Assembly (NCBI GenBank): GCA_963668535.1
Contig: OY764867.1
Span: forward strand, 1,488,001 to 1,552,000
Direction: 5' to 3'
Source: F22 sp963668535
GTDB lineage: Bacteria > Bacteroidota > Bacteroidia > Bacteroidales > Bacteroidaceae
Length of the DNA: 64,000 nt
Below, one piece after another: positions 9,014 through 18,260 of this stretch; positions within the stretch are counted from its first letter, which is position 1; each line of letters starts with the position of its first letter. Under the pieces are notes generated by a model, which searched no databases, was not told where the DNA came from, and saw nothing but the letters and a program-made list of their open reading frames with translations. Both the position numbers and the translations under genes were made by a program.

Positions 9014-10288
9014 TTATCTAATCTTTAAGGTGATAATGGTAATAGCTGCAAGAATAATTGTGATAATCCAGAAACGTATTGTGATTTTTGCTTCATGGAA
9101 AACTTGCGATGGTTTTGTGACGATAAACTTGCAATTTGGATCAAGTAGATTAGGTGTTGTTCTAAAATGATCATGAATTGGTGTGCGTTTAAATACGCGC
9201 ACGGGCTTTCCTCTCTTTTTGGTGTGTTTATAATAATGTACTTGAATAATTACTGATAGGTTTTCTACCAAAAATACACCACATAATATTGGAATCAGTA
9301 GCTCTTTGTGAATACTAAGTGCATATACGGCAATGATGCCACCGATTGTTAAACTTCCAGTATCCCCCATGAAAATTTGAGCAGGGAAAGCATTGTACCA
9401 AAGAAAACCAATTAGCGCGCCTACAAAAGCACAGGCAAAAATAACTAACTCTTCACTGCCTGGAATAAACATAATATTTAGATACTTAGCATAGGCGACG
9501 TGACTAGATACATAAGCTAAAATTCCTAACGCTACACCAATAATAGCTGAATTTCCTGCAGCCATTCCGTCCATACCGTCATTTAGGTTGGCGCCATTAG
9601 ATACAGCGACAACAACAAAGATTGTTATTACCACAAAAAATATCCATCCCCAAATTTGCTTTTGTGTATTATCATGAGTCCAAAAAGCAATATCGGAATA
9701 ATCAAGGTGGTTGTTTTTAAAGAATGGGATTGTCGTTTGAGTCGATTTGACATCTTTCTTCGAATGTGCAACTTCTATGAGAGCACCTTGGTGCATGTGC
9801 TTTGTGTTGGTGCGAATAATAGCATTTGGAGAAAAATACAAGGTAAGCCCCACGATCAAGCCAAGTGATACTTGAGCAAATACTTTGAATTTTCCATGTA
9901 GCCCCTCTTTGTCTTTCTTAAAGATCTTGATATAATCATCGATAAAACCAATAGCTCCCAACCATACTGTAGTGATGAGCATTAGAATCATATATACATT
10001 ACTAAGTCGGCCAAATAATAAGCAGGGTATAAGTATGGCAACGATAATAATCAGCCCTCCCATACTAGGTACGCCAACTTTGTTGACACCAAAAGGGTCA
10101 ATCTTAATATCTCGCTGTGTCTCTGTTATTTGTTTACGACGGAGCAACTCAATAAATTTGTGGCCTACGATAGTTGAAATGAGTAGAGACAAAATAAGTG
10201 TGATCAGAGCTCGAAACGATACTGATATAAGCATGTTGTAGCCTGGAAACTCAATTTGTTTTAGCCATTCAAAAATATAATAGAGCAT
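9014..10288 (-). CDS. mraY: Phospho-MurNAc-pentapeptide transferase MraY
   Basis: MraY is the integral membrane enzyme that forms lipid I from UDP-MurNAc-pentapeptide and undecaprenyl phosphate. The 424-residue protein has about ten helices. Catalytic motifs are present: DDYIKIFKKDKEGL (the DDD-type aspartates), NGANLNDGMDGMAAG and MGDTGSLTIGG. It is longer than the 360-residue E. coli enzyme because of an insert of roughly 55 residues after FSPNAII (about residues 155-210); this kind of insert is common in the phylum. Confidence 0.97.
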   Translation of the reverse strand: MLYYIFEWLKQIEFPGYNMLISVSFRALITLILSLLISTIVGHKFIELLRRKQITETQRDIKIDPFGVNKVGVPSMGGLIIIVAILIPCLLFGRLSNVYMILMLITTVWLGAIGFIDDYIKIFKKDKEGLHGKFKVFAQVSLGLIVGLTLYFSPNAIIRTNTKHMHQGALIEVAHSKKDVKSTQTTIPFFKNNHLDYSDIAFWTHDNTQKQIWGWIFFVVITIFVVVAVSNGANLNDGMDGMAAGNSAIIGVALGILAYVSSHVAYAKYLNIMFIPGSEELVIFACAFVGALIGFLWYNAFPAQIFMGDTGSLTIGGIIAVYALSIHKELLIPILCGVFLVENLSVIIQVHYYKHTKKRGKPVRVFKRTPIHDHFRTTPNLLDPNCKFIVTKPSQVFHEAKITIRFWIITIILAAITIITLKIR

Positions 10289-10327
10289 AATTCTTTTGTG
10301 TTATTATTTTTATAAAAAGGATTGGCG

Positions 10328-11779
10328 TTAACAAGAAAAGATCTCTTGAACTATTTCTTTGTCATCAAAATGATGTTTAACTCCTTTGATATCTTGATAA
10401 TTTTCGTGCCCTTTACCAGCAATCATTATAATGTCATTGGGTTGGGCAAGTGCGCATGCAGTGCGTATTGCTTCACGGCGATCGACAATACTTAGGGTAC
10501 GCTCCATGTCTGTTTTACTTAGACCAGCTAGCATATCGTTGACAATATCTTGTGGCTCTTCAAAACGTGGGTTGTCTGATGTGATAATAACTCGATCGCT
10601 ATTATTGACAGCAGCTTGTGCCATAATTGGGCGTTTCCCTTTGTCTCTATTACCGCCTGCACCCACTACTGTAATGACCTGTCCTTGCGCTACGTTGATG
10701 TCTTGTACGGCTTTAAGTACGTTTATTAAGGCATCAGGAGTATGTGCATAGTCAACAATAGCCGTGTAACCAGATGGGGAACGAAGGGCTTCGAAGCGTC
10801 CTGCAACGGAATGTAAAGTGCTTACCCCTATTAAAATGTCATTTGGTTGTTTGCCCAATAAACAAGCTGCACCGTAGACGGCAAGTAAGTTAGAGGCATT
10901 AAAGTGTCCTATAAATTGAGTGGCAACTTCGCGACCATTCATTTCTAAATCCATGCCTTCAAAATGAGTTTCCAAGACCTTGCCTTTAAAATCACATAAT
11001 GTACGAAGGGAATATTTGGCAGTTTTTGCTTTGGTATTTTGTAACATAACCTCTCCATTACGATCGTCTAAATTGGTCAATGCGAAAGCATCTTTAGGAA
11101 GTTCGTCGAAAAAACGTTTTTTAGCAGCTAGGTAATTGTCAAAGTTGCCATGATAATCCATGTGATCACGAGTTAAGTTTGTAAAGATTCCACCAGCAAA
11201 ACGAAGGCCGCTGATACGATCTTGGTCTATTGCATGTGAGCTTACTTCCATAAATGCATACTTGCATCCTTCATCCGCCATGCGTCCTAAAAGTGCATTT
11301 AAGGTAATAGGATCTGGCGTGGTTTGTTCTGTTGGAATTGCTTCATCGTCAATATAGTTGCATACTGTTGAAATTAGTCCAACTTTGTATCCGAAATATT
11401 GAAATAACTTATAAAGTAAAGTGGCTATAGTTGTTTTGCCATTGGTGCCAGTGACACCGACAAGTTCCAACTTCTCGGTAGGGTTACCGTAAAAAGTTGT
11501 CGCAATACGACCTACAGCTGAACGAGTGTCAGGTATAACGATACAAGGGCAAGTGCCAAGATAACCTGTTGGTATCTCTTGGCATATAATTGCTGCTGCA
11601 CCATTATTTGCAGCTTGATTGATAAAATCATGCCCATCGACTTTTGTTCCGACTACGGCGATGAATAAACTACCAGATTTGACGGCTCGCGAATCTGTTG
11701 TAATTGCGTCAATATTTACTGATGGTAATTCTAGTGTCCCATTTATGGGTATTTGTTGTAGTAGTTCTGTAAGTTGCAT
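10328..11779 (-). CDS. murE: UDP-MurNAc-tripeptide synthetase MurE (meso-DAP type)
   Basis: MurE adds the third stem amino acid to UDP-MurNAc-L-Ala-D-Glu. The 483-residue protein has TTDSRAVKSG near residue 28, the P-loop GTNGKTT at 111-117, and DYAHTPDAL in the C-terminal domain. The selectivity motif DNPR is at about residues 402-405. From family knowledge, DNPR with its arginine indicates meso-diaminopimelate rather than L-lysine, so the wall is predicted to be DAP-type. It lies 22 bp after ftsI and 39 bp before mraY. Confidence 0.97.
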   Translation of the reverse strand: MQLTELLQQIPINGTLELPSVNIDAITTDSRAVKSGSLFIAVVGTKVDGHDFINQAANNGAAAIICQEIPTGYLGTCPCIVIPDTRSAVGRIATTFYGNPTEKLELVGVTGTNGKTTIATLLYKLFQYFGYKVGLISTVCNYIDDEAIPTEQTTPDPITLNALLGRMADEGCKYAFMEVSSHAIDQDRISGLRFAGGIFTNLTRDHMDYHGNFDNYLAAKKRFFDELPKDAFALTNLDDRNGEVMLQNTKAKTAKYSLRTLCDFKGKVLETHFEGMDLEMNGREVATQFIGHFNASNLLAVYGAACLLGKQPNDILIGVSTLHSVAGRFEALRSPSGYTAIVDYAHTPDALINVLKAVQDINVAQGQVITVVGAGGNRDKGKRPIMAQAAVNNSDRVIITSDNPRFEEPQDIVNDMLAGLSKTDMERTLSIVDRREAIRTACALAQPNDIIMIAGKGHENYQDIKGVKHHFDDKEIVQEIFSC

Positions 11780-11801
11780 ATATCTAGTTATTAGGTTTAT
11801 A

Positions 11802-14018
11802 CTATTTTAGAGTGATACTTGTTTGAGTATGGTTAGAAATACGACTCCCTGCACGAGGAAATTGACGAAATACTTTACCATGTCCTTGCACTTGAGTAAC
11901 TGTTGCTCCTGTACGTTCTATTGTGGATATGGCGTCTCGTAACCCCATTCCATATACACTAGGCATTCGATATTCTTGGACTGCCCTTGGAGTCTTAATA
12001 TCTATATCTTTGTCGGATATATCTAGCTCATTCAATGCTTTCTCTGTTAAACGAGTATTGCCTGAAACAACTTTGGGAGTTGGTTCTGTTATGGAATCAA
12101 TAGCCATATTTACTCCTCGGGTTAAACATTGAGCATATACATGTCTAGAAATCTCTCCAAATACGTTTGCTGCATCGTGACTAGACATGCTAGCCCCTTC
12201 CAAAACCACAATACAGCTGTAACGTGGAGATTCTGTTGGAAAATAACCTGCAAAGCTACCTAGCTTTCGTTTATGTGCATAGCCATAAGTTGGTAGATAA
12301 ATTTGTGCTGTTCCTGTCTTTCCTGCTACGCCAAATTCAGAATTTCCAGCTGATTTTCCAGTCCCATTTTTGACAACTCCTTCCAACATGTGTTGTACTT
12401 CTTTAAGAGTAGAAGCCTTACAAATATGTTGACGTAATACTTTTGTTTTAAGATGTTCAATATGGTCATCGTATTGAATCTCTTTGACCAACATTGGAGC
12501 CATCATCTTTCCATTGTTAGCGATGGCATTATAAAAACATAGAGTATTGATTGGAGCCATTTTGGAATTGTAGCCAAAAGACATCCATGGAAGTGTTGAT
12601 TTACTCCATAAACCTTTAGTGTTATTGGGCTCAATTACGCTTGGGCGGTTTACACGTAAGCCTTGAAGATTGATAGAATCTAATATTCCAATTCGTTTAA
12701 GTCCATCAATGAATTTTTCAGGGCAGTTCTTGTAATGTCTGTCAATCAATACTGCTGTCCCTATGTTAGAGGATTGTTCTAGTATTTCTTGTACATTGAT
12801 AGCATGATCATAGTAAGGCTTACCTGGAGTTTTGTTAATAGTGTTGAGGTAATGATGGCGTGCGTAATACCAATCTTTATTTTTTGATCCATACATAACT
12901 CTCATACCTTCCCCAGTATCTACACTGTCTTTCATCGTAATCATTCCGTCATCAAGTGCAACCATTAATGAAGCTGTTTTAAAGGTAGACCCCGGCTCCA
13001 TAGCATCTGTCAAAGCACGATTGTTTCTTTCTGTATATTCTCCATTGCTATTAGGACTAAGATTGACAATGGCCTTTATGTACCCAGTCTTTACTTCCAT
13101 TAGAATAACCATGCCTTGAAGTACAGTTTTATTTCTCTCTTTCAGAATTGCAATCTCTTTGCGTAATTGAGTTTCACAGATATCCTGCATGTTTACGTTG
13201 ATAGTTGTCATAATATCTGCACCTTGTACTGCAGGAATCAAAACATCATCTCTGTATCTATTGAAGATACGTCTTCTTTTCTTTAGCCCATCTTCCCCTT
13301 TTAGATCTTTGTTAAAAGCAACTTCTAATCCAGCAGTTGGTCTGTCTTTTGGAAGTAACTTCCCATTTTTGTCTTTTGCTTCTATGGTACGGAAAGAGCC
13401 CAAAGTGTGTGAGGCCAATGAACCAAATGGATGGTTTCTAATTTCTTGTGATGAATGAGTTAGTCCATGTTGGGAACCAAAAAGTCGGTAAGCGGCAGCT
13501 TCTACCTCTCGGTAATCGGAATGAGTGATTAGAGGACTATAAAGTTGAAAATATCGACTTTGTGTGCTGTATCCTTGGTTAATCTTTGATAGGAAATGAC
13601 TAGTTGATGTGTTTGGAAAAATCCTATGGAGTTCTTTTGCAAAGAGCAGGCGAGCATTGTCACTATAAGCATTTCGTTTTGCTAATGAGTCTTTTTTATA
13701 ACGTCTTAGTACGGCTTTACTGATTTTGCTCCTGTTTTTTAGCGTGGGTACACCAAAATCCATATAAACTTTATACTCAGGAAGAGTTGTCACCATTAAG
13801 TCACCTTCATCGGATAAAAGATTGCCACGTCTTGGTCTCACCTGTACACTGTCTTTCACTAAGCGTGCTTGTACATCTAACCAATATTGATGTTGCATAA
13901 ACATCTTTTGAGAGACTTTAGTCACAAGAAGACCTCCACCAATAAGGAGGATAAGGTACGCCACTAAGTTGGCGCGAAACCCTAAGGTCTTCTTTTCGTC
14001 TTCAGATATTTTATGCAT
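11802..14018 (-). CDS. ftsI: Septal class B penicillin-binding protein (FtsI/PBP3) with PASTA domain
   Basis: This D,D-transpeptidase crosslinks septal peptidoglycan and works with FtsW. The 738-residue protein has one N-terminal transmembrane segment (about residues 13-35), a PBP dimerisation domain, and a transpeptidase domain with the catalytic S-x-x-K as STFK (Ser at about 344), SSN (SSNIGTA) and KTG (AGKTGTAQIY). The last 60 or so residues (MPSVYGMGLRDAISTIERTG) form a single PASTA domain, as often in Bacteroidota but not in enterobacterial FtsI. Confidence 0.95.
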   Translation of the reverse strand: MHKISEDEKKTLGFRANLVAYLILLIGGGLLVTKVSQKMFMQHQYWLDVQARLVKDSVQVRPRRGNLLSDEGDLMVTTLPEYKVYMDFGVPTLKNRSKISKAVLRRYKKDSLAKRNAYSDNARLLFAKELHRIFPNTSTSHFLSKINQGYSTQSRYFQLYSPLITHSDYREVEAAAYRLFGSQHGLTHSSQEIRNHPFGSLASHTLGSFRTIEAKDKNGKLLPKDRPTAGLEVAFNKDLKGEDGLKKRRRIFNRYRDDVLIPAVQGADIMTTINVNMQDICETQLRKEIAILKERNKTVLQGMVILMEVKTGYIKAIVNLSPNSNGEYTERNNRALTDAMEPGSTFKTASLMVALDDGMITMKDSVDTGEGMRVMYGSKNKDWYYARHHYLNTINKTPGKPYYDHAINVQEILEQSSNIGTAVLIDRHYKNCPEKFIDGLKRIGILDSINLQGLRVNRPSVIEPNNTKGLWSKSTLPWMSFGYNSKMAPINTLCFYNAIANNGKMMAPMLVKEIQYDDHIEHLKTKVLRQHICKASTLKEVQHMLEGVVKNGTGKSAGNSEFGVAGKTGTAQIYLPTYGYAHKRKLGSFAGYFPTESPRYSCIVVLEGASMSSHDAANVFGEISRHVYAQCLTRGVNMAIDSITEPTPKVVSGNTRLTEKALNELDISDKDIDIKTPRAVQEYRMPSVYGMGLRDAISTIERTGATVTQVQGHGKVFRQFPRAGSRISNHTQTSITLK

Positions 14019-14039
14019 GTTATTACCTTTTTAAAAGGG

Positions 14040-14369
14040 TTATTTGATAATATAGGGAGGCTCTTTGGCTAACTCTAATTTACTGTTAACTTCGTGTAGG
14101 CGTTCTATGACTTTAGATTCACGACTCATCTCTAGTAGCTCAGCTTGTTTTGATAATGCTTTATATTTCATATCTACTTCTTCGCGCTTGAGATTTTGAA
14201 TATGCACAATTTGTAGATCTACTGTGTATCGTACACATATGGTCATAAATGAAAAAATCATCACCAAAAGTAGCAAAGGAACTTGTTTTAAGACAAACGG
14301 ATGAAACAAGAAACCTCCTTTGAGAATGTAACCAAGTGTGTTTTTTCTCTTTTTAGGAGTATAACTCAT
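14040..14369 (-). CDS. FtsL-like small divisome protein
   Basis: The protein has 109 residues: a basic N-terminus, one transmembrane segment (about residues 28-48, QVPLLLLVMIFSFMTICV), then a helical coiled-coil-like stretch (LQIVHIQNLKREEVDMKYKA). The topology and position between rsmH and ftsI are those of FtsL, which partners FtsB and FtsQ. Sequence similarity to proteobacterial FtsL is too low to judge by eye, so the name rests on size, topology and synteny. It starts 4 bp after the rsmH stop. Confidence 0.8.
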   Translation of the reverse strand: MSYTPKKRKNTLGYILKGGFLFHPFVLKQVPLLLLVMIFSFMTICVRYTVDLQIVHIQNLKREEVDMKYKALSKQAELLEMSRESKVIERLHEVNSKLELAKEPPYIIK

Positions 14370-14373
14370 GTCT

Positions 14374-15294
14374 CTATTCTTTTTTCTCAGCTATACGTAA
14401 CTTGGCACTACGGGCACGTGGATTACAAGCTAATTCGTCATTGCTAGCCACAATAACTTTTCGATTGACAAGTTTGTAAGGGCTGGTGATGTTGCCAAAA
14501 AAGTCTTGGTCTAATTTACCTTCAAAATTACCCGTTTTCATCAAATTCTTGACTAGACGGTCCTCTAGTGAGTGGTATGTGATAACCACAAGGCGTCCAC
14601 TAGGACGAAGCATACGTGTGGCTGCATGAAGCATCTCTTTAAGAGCAGCCATTTCTTGATTGACTTCAATGCGCAAAGCTTGAAAAACCTTGGCTAGTTC
14701 TTTCTTTTCACGCTCTCTATTGAAAAGCGGCTTGATAATACTCAAAAATTCTTCAATTTTTTTAAGTGGTTGCTCAGCTCTAGCTTTGACAATTAATTTG
14801 GCTATCTTACGTGAGTTCTTTAATTCGCCATACAGATAAAAAATGTCTGCAAGACGTTCTTCGTCGTAGTTGTTGAGAATATCTGCGGCTGTCATACCAG
14901 CTCTTTTGTTCATGCGCATATCAAGTGGTCCTTCGAAACGGAATGAAAAACCACGTTCTTCGTCATCAAAGTGATGTGAAGATACGCCAAGGTCGGCCAA
15001 TATGCCATCTACTTTTTCTACATTGTGATATCGTAGAAAATTGCGTAGATAACGAAAGTTACTTCGAATGAAAGTAAAGTGGTCGTTTTCTGGACAGTTA
15101 GCCTCTGCATCTAAATCTTGATCAAAACTATAGAGCATTCCTGTGCCATTTTGGAGTTTTTCAAGAATTCCACGACTGTGTCCACCACCGCCAAAAGTGA
15201 CATCTACATATGTACCATCAGCATCAATATTAAGAGCATCGATACTTTCTTTAAACAATACAGGTATATGGTAAACTTGATCTTCTTTACTCAT
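14374..15294 (-). CDS. rsmH: 16S rRNA (cytosine(1402)-N(4))-methyltransferase RsmH
   Basis: RsmH (MraW) is the SAM-dependent enzyme that methylates N4 of C1402 in 16S rRNA. The 306-residue protein begins YHIPVLFKESIDAL and has the SAM-binding DVTFGGGGHSRGIL near residue 30, GILADLGVSSHHFD near 95, and VITYHSLEDRLVK near 240, all typical. It is the first gene of the dcw operon here; the regulator gene mraZ, usually just upstream, is absent. Confidence 0.97.
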   Translation of the reverse strand: MSKEDQVYHIPVLFKESIDALNIDADGTYVDVTFGGGGHSRGILEKLQNGTGMLYSFDQDLDAEANCPENDHFTFIRSNFRYLRNFLRYHNVEKVDGILADLGVSSHHFDDEERGFSFRFEGPLDMRMNKRAGMTAADILNNYDEERLADIFYLYGELKNSRKIAKLIVKARAEQPLKKIEEFLSIIKPLFNREREKKELAKVFQALRIEVNQEMAALKEMLHAATRMLRPSGRLVVITYHSLEDRLVKNLMKTGNFEGKLDQDFFGNITSPYKLVNRKVIVASNDELACNPRARSAKLRIAEKKE

Positions 15295-15602
15295 GGTCTT
15301 TTTTTAGTTTATAATCGGTGTAAAGATACAGAATAATCAGCAAATATGCCATATGAATTGTGCCTAAAAAATAGAAAGTTTTGCACAGTTTATCTGTGCT
15401 ATTGCTGGAGTTGTCTATGATTTATTAACGAGGAAAATTAGAAAACAGGTATGTTGATAGTATCTTTTTCTTGGACTCAAATAATTGTGTTATTCTTATT
15501 CTATAGTATAAGGGCATGTCATAACTATTTATGACATGCCCTTGTTGTCGTGAAATGCTTCTCGAAAAGGTTTATTTATACAGCGATATGACATGCCGTT
15601 TA
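15295..15602. other. Intergenic region upstream of the dcw operon
   Basis: This 308-bp gap between rsmH and the YfhO-like gene, both on the minus strand, should hold the dcw promoter and the YfhO terminator. No open frame resembling mraZ is visible. A TATCTTTA sequence on the minus strand (15328-15321) resembles a Bacteroidota -7 box, but no -33 TTTG is at the normal spacing. The clear feature is the inverted repeat at 15510-15543. Confidence 0.6.
15510..15543 (-). terminator. Perfect 15-bp inverted repeat after the YfhO-like gene
   Basis: Arms AAGGGCATGTCATAA (15510-15524) and TTATGACATGCCCTT (15529-15543) pair perfectly around a 4-nt loop. It lies about 60 bp past the YfhO-like stop codon, in terminator position, but no T-run follows on either strand. 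Half of the arm (ATGACATGCC) recurs at 15588-15597, next to the stop codon, so an alternative pairing is possible. Confidence 0.55.
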
Positions 15603-18143
15603 TTAAAATTCTTCTTTTTTGGGGTATTTCCATTCCGTGTAAATTGCAGCAAATAGAAGTAAAAATAGGAGCATAGTACTTGTGTAAGAGATCCCCTCAG
15701 TGATTTTTAGTGATTTTGGGTGGAAAGTGAATACGATTTCGTGAGTGCCTGCAGGAATTTCCACTGCTCGTAAGATATAGTTTGCTCGATGAATATTGAC
15801 TCTTTTTCCATCTATGCGGCATGTCCATCCTGGATAATAAACTTCACTAAATACAGCAAAACCTTTAGTGCCCCGGTTGCTAGAATAGTGAAGTTCATTT
15901 GGTGTGTAGGATGTTATACAAATACTGTCGTCTGTTGAGTTGTTCCACTTATAATTACTAAGGCCTTTAGTCATATCCTTAGTCATTATTGCAATGCCTT
16001 TAGGTAATTCTTTTAATGGAGTAATCTCTTCTAAGGCGTCTTTAGCGATGGATAATTGATCAATGTACCATACTGCACCATAAGCCTGTGGGTTTTGCAC
16101 GGCATATGTTCTCCCTTTAGTTCCAGGAAGAATTAGCCAACGTGTGTTGAGCATATTAATTACTGGCATGGTGTTGGCTGGGATGCTATCCATTTGGCCA
16201 TTAACAGCCTTATATGCTTGGACAAAAGCCTTCATCTCGGGTTGGATGTGGTAATTTATCAGATCTTGATAACGTTGCAGTTTTGCAGCATGGTATCCCC
16301 CCACACTCTTATGCCAGTAAGAGGTGTTGTTTTCGCTAAAAGTGTTGCTCGCTAAATTTAAAACGCGATAGTTTATTGTTTTATCCTGAAGTATCTTTTT
16401 GTCTGCTTCTGTGAGTTTAAAGGTTTGAGTTTTTTGACTAGGTGCTACAAATAAATCATCATATAAATAGCGTTTGTTAATTCCCCACATATCAACGAGG
16501 CATAGAATTATAATGCCCCAAGCCAATGTCCAGCCTTGTTTCAGTATCCCCCGTATATAAGTCAATAATAAGCAAGCTCCAATAGCAATGATAATTAAGC
16601 TGCGAAGGGCGTCGCTACTTACCATACTTCCGCGCATTTTAAGAACGCTTTGGCGAAGACTTCCTATGCTTTGAGTATCTAATCCTTGTTGCCCAAGTTG
16701 TGAATATAATTGCATATCCATAGGAGTACTGGTGTGAGTGCCACCTTGATTACTGATATAAACAAGAACGCAAATGACTGCACAAATTCCTACAGATAGG
16801 TATAATGGCCACGGGGTTTTACGAAGTGATTTAGGGTTTCGAGTTATTTCTACAATGGCTAATATCGCTAAAGCTGGTATGCAAAATTCAGCGATGACTA
16901 GAATAGATGAAACAGCACGAAATTTGTTGTACAATGGTATATATTTGATAAATAATTCTGTAAGCCATAGCATATTGTGTCCCCAAGCAAGTAGTACACT
17001 AAATATCGTTCCCCCTAATAACGCCCATTTGATGGGGCGTTTTACAATAAAACACCCTAATAAGAAAAGAACCAGTACAAATGCACCGACATAGACTGGT
17101 CCAGCAGTCATTGGCTGCTGGCCAAAATACTGTGTAAAGTAGTTGTATAGTCCATATTGTTGCATCATGGGGTTGGCATATTCCATGGCTTTTTCGTTTT
17201 TTGCCAATGGTTCTGAAGCTCCACCTTTGTAGTTGGGAATAAGCAGGGTGAGTGTTTCGTCTATACCATAACTCCATTGAGTAATGTATTCAGTGGATAA
17301 TCCACTATTAATCTTTTTAGTCTCTTTGTGTGCTTGTTGTCTTTTTGCGATAGCTTCAGCCAGCTCCTGCTTGCCACGCATTGTGTGTTTGCTGTATGTA
17401 TAAGTGTGGTATAAGTTGCTACTATTTATTGCAATGCCAATGAATCCTGCTACTATGACAACAAGTGTAGATCTGCCAAATTCGGGCAGCTTATTTTCTT
17501 TATAAGCTCTAATGCATAAAGCAATAATAATAAAGAGCATAACAAACAGAAAATAATATGTCATTTGTACATGGTTTGACATGATTTGTAATGCCACAAA
17601 AAGAGCAGTAACGGCACAGCCTATCATGTATCGCTCTTTATAAGTCCATATTAGTCCAGCAATGGTTGGGGGGATATATGCTAGAGTAACAAGTTTCCAG
17701 ATATGTCCAGCTGCTATAAGGATGAAAAAATAACTTGAAAATCCCCACATTAGGCCTCCTAATGTCGATAGCCATGTATTAACGCCCATGGCACGCATAA
17801 GAATAAAGAAACCTATCATCATTGTAAAGATGTACCATATGTTGGTGGGAAGTCCTAAGTGATAAAAATTACCAATAGTTTGTAGGGCTTTAGTGGATTG
17901 ATAACTAGGTGCAATCTGATATGTAGGCATACCTCCAAAAAGTGCATCTGTCCATCTAGTTGTTTTGCCTGTTTGGTTATGATAATTTTTAGCTTCTTGC
18001 CCAGCACCAGCACCAGCTGAGGTGTCGTGACGGAAGAGAATTTTTCCTTGCGAAATTGGTTGAATAAAATATGCTGTGGAGATCACGACATAAAAAAGGA
18101 TGGCTAATGCATCAGGTAGACATCTTTTAAAGAGTTGCTTCAT
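15603..18143 (-). CDS. YfhO family large membrane protein
   Basis: The protein has 846 residues. About a dozen transmembrane helices fill residues 10-560. The C-terminal 280 residues are mostly soluble, with the conserved ending pattern SEVYYPGWTCRIDGK, then IHRANYILRAVEIPAGTHEI, and a last helix. This architecture, including the late YYPGW motif, is that of YfhO-type proteins, which resemble GT-C glycosyltransferases and are proposed to modify cell-surface polymers. The substrate is unknown. It stands alone, with inverted repeats downstream and 117 bp of upstream gap. Confidence 0.85.
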   Translation of the reverse strand: MKQLFKRCLPDALAILFYVVISTAYFIQPISQGKILFRHDTSAGAGAGQEAKNYHNQTGKTTRWTDALFGGMPTYQIAPSYQSTKALQTIGNFYHLGLPTNIWYIFTMMIGFFILMRAMGVNTWLSTLGGLMWGFSSYFFILIAAGHIWKLVTLAYIPPTIAGLIWTYKERYMIGCAVTALFVALQIMSNHVQMTYYFLFVMLFIIIALCIRAYKENKLPEFGRSTLVVIVAGFIGIAINSSNLYHTYTYSKHTMRGKQELAEAIAKRQQAHKETKKINSGLSTEYITQWSYGIDETLTLLIPNYKGGASEPLAKNEKAMEYANPMMQQYGLYNYFTQYFGQQPMTAGPVYVGAFVLVLFLLGCFIVKRPIKWALLGGTIFSVLLAWGHNMLWLTELFIKYIPLYNKFRAVSSILVIAEFCIPALAILAIVEITRNPKSLRKTPWPLYLSVGICAVICVLVYISNQGGTHTSTPMDMQLYSQLGQQGLDTQSIGSLRQSVLKMRGSMVSSDALRSLIIIAIGACLLLTYIRGILKQGWTLAWGIIILCLVDMWGINKRYLYDDLFVAPSQKTQTFKLTEADKKILQDKTINYRVLNLASNTFSENNTSYWHKSVGGYHAAKLQRYQDLINYHIQPEMKAFVQAYKAVNGQMDSIPANTMPVINMLNTRWLILPGTKGRTYAVQNPQAYGAVWYIDQLSIAKDALEEITPLKELPKGIAIMTKDMTKGLSNYKWNNSTDDSICITSYTPNELHYSSNRGTKGFAVFSEVYYPGWTCRIDGKRVNIHRANYILRAVEIPAGTHEIVFTFHPKSLKITEGISYTSTMLLFLLLFAAIYTEWKYPKKEEF

Positions 18144-18260
18144 AGCTCTTGAGTTTACTTTAATTGTAAGTTTAGGATAAGTCGTTTGGAGACAAACTTT
18201 TATTAGGGTTGTTTTTTCTTTGGTGTGAAATATATGTCAAAATGATTCTAGATGGTGTCA

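Noticed and set aside
15588..15597. Second copy of ATGACATGCC as a possible insertion-element end
   Set aside because: Only 10 bp match the nearby hairpin arm; there is no transposase or target-site duplication.
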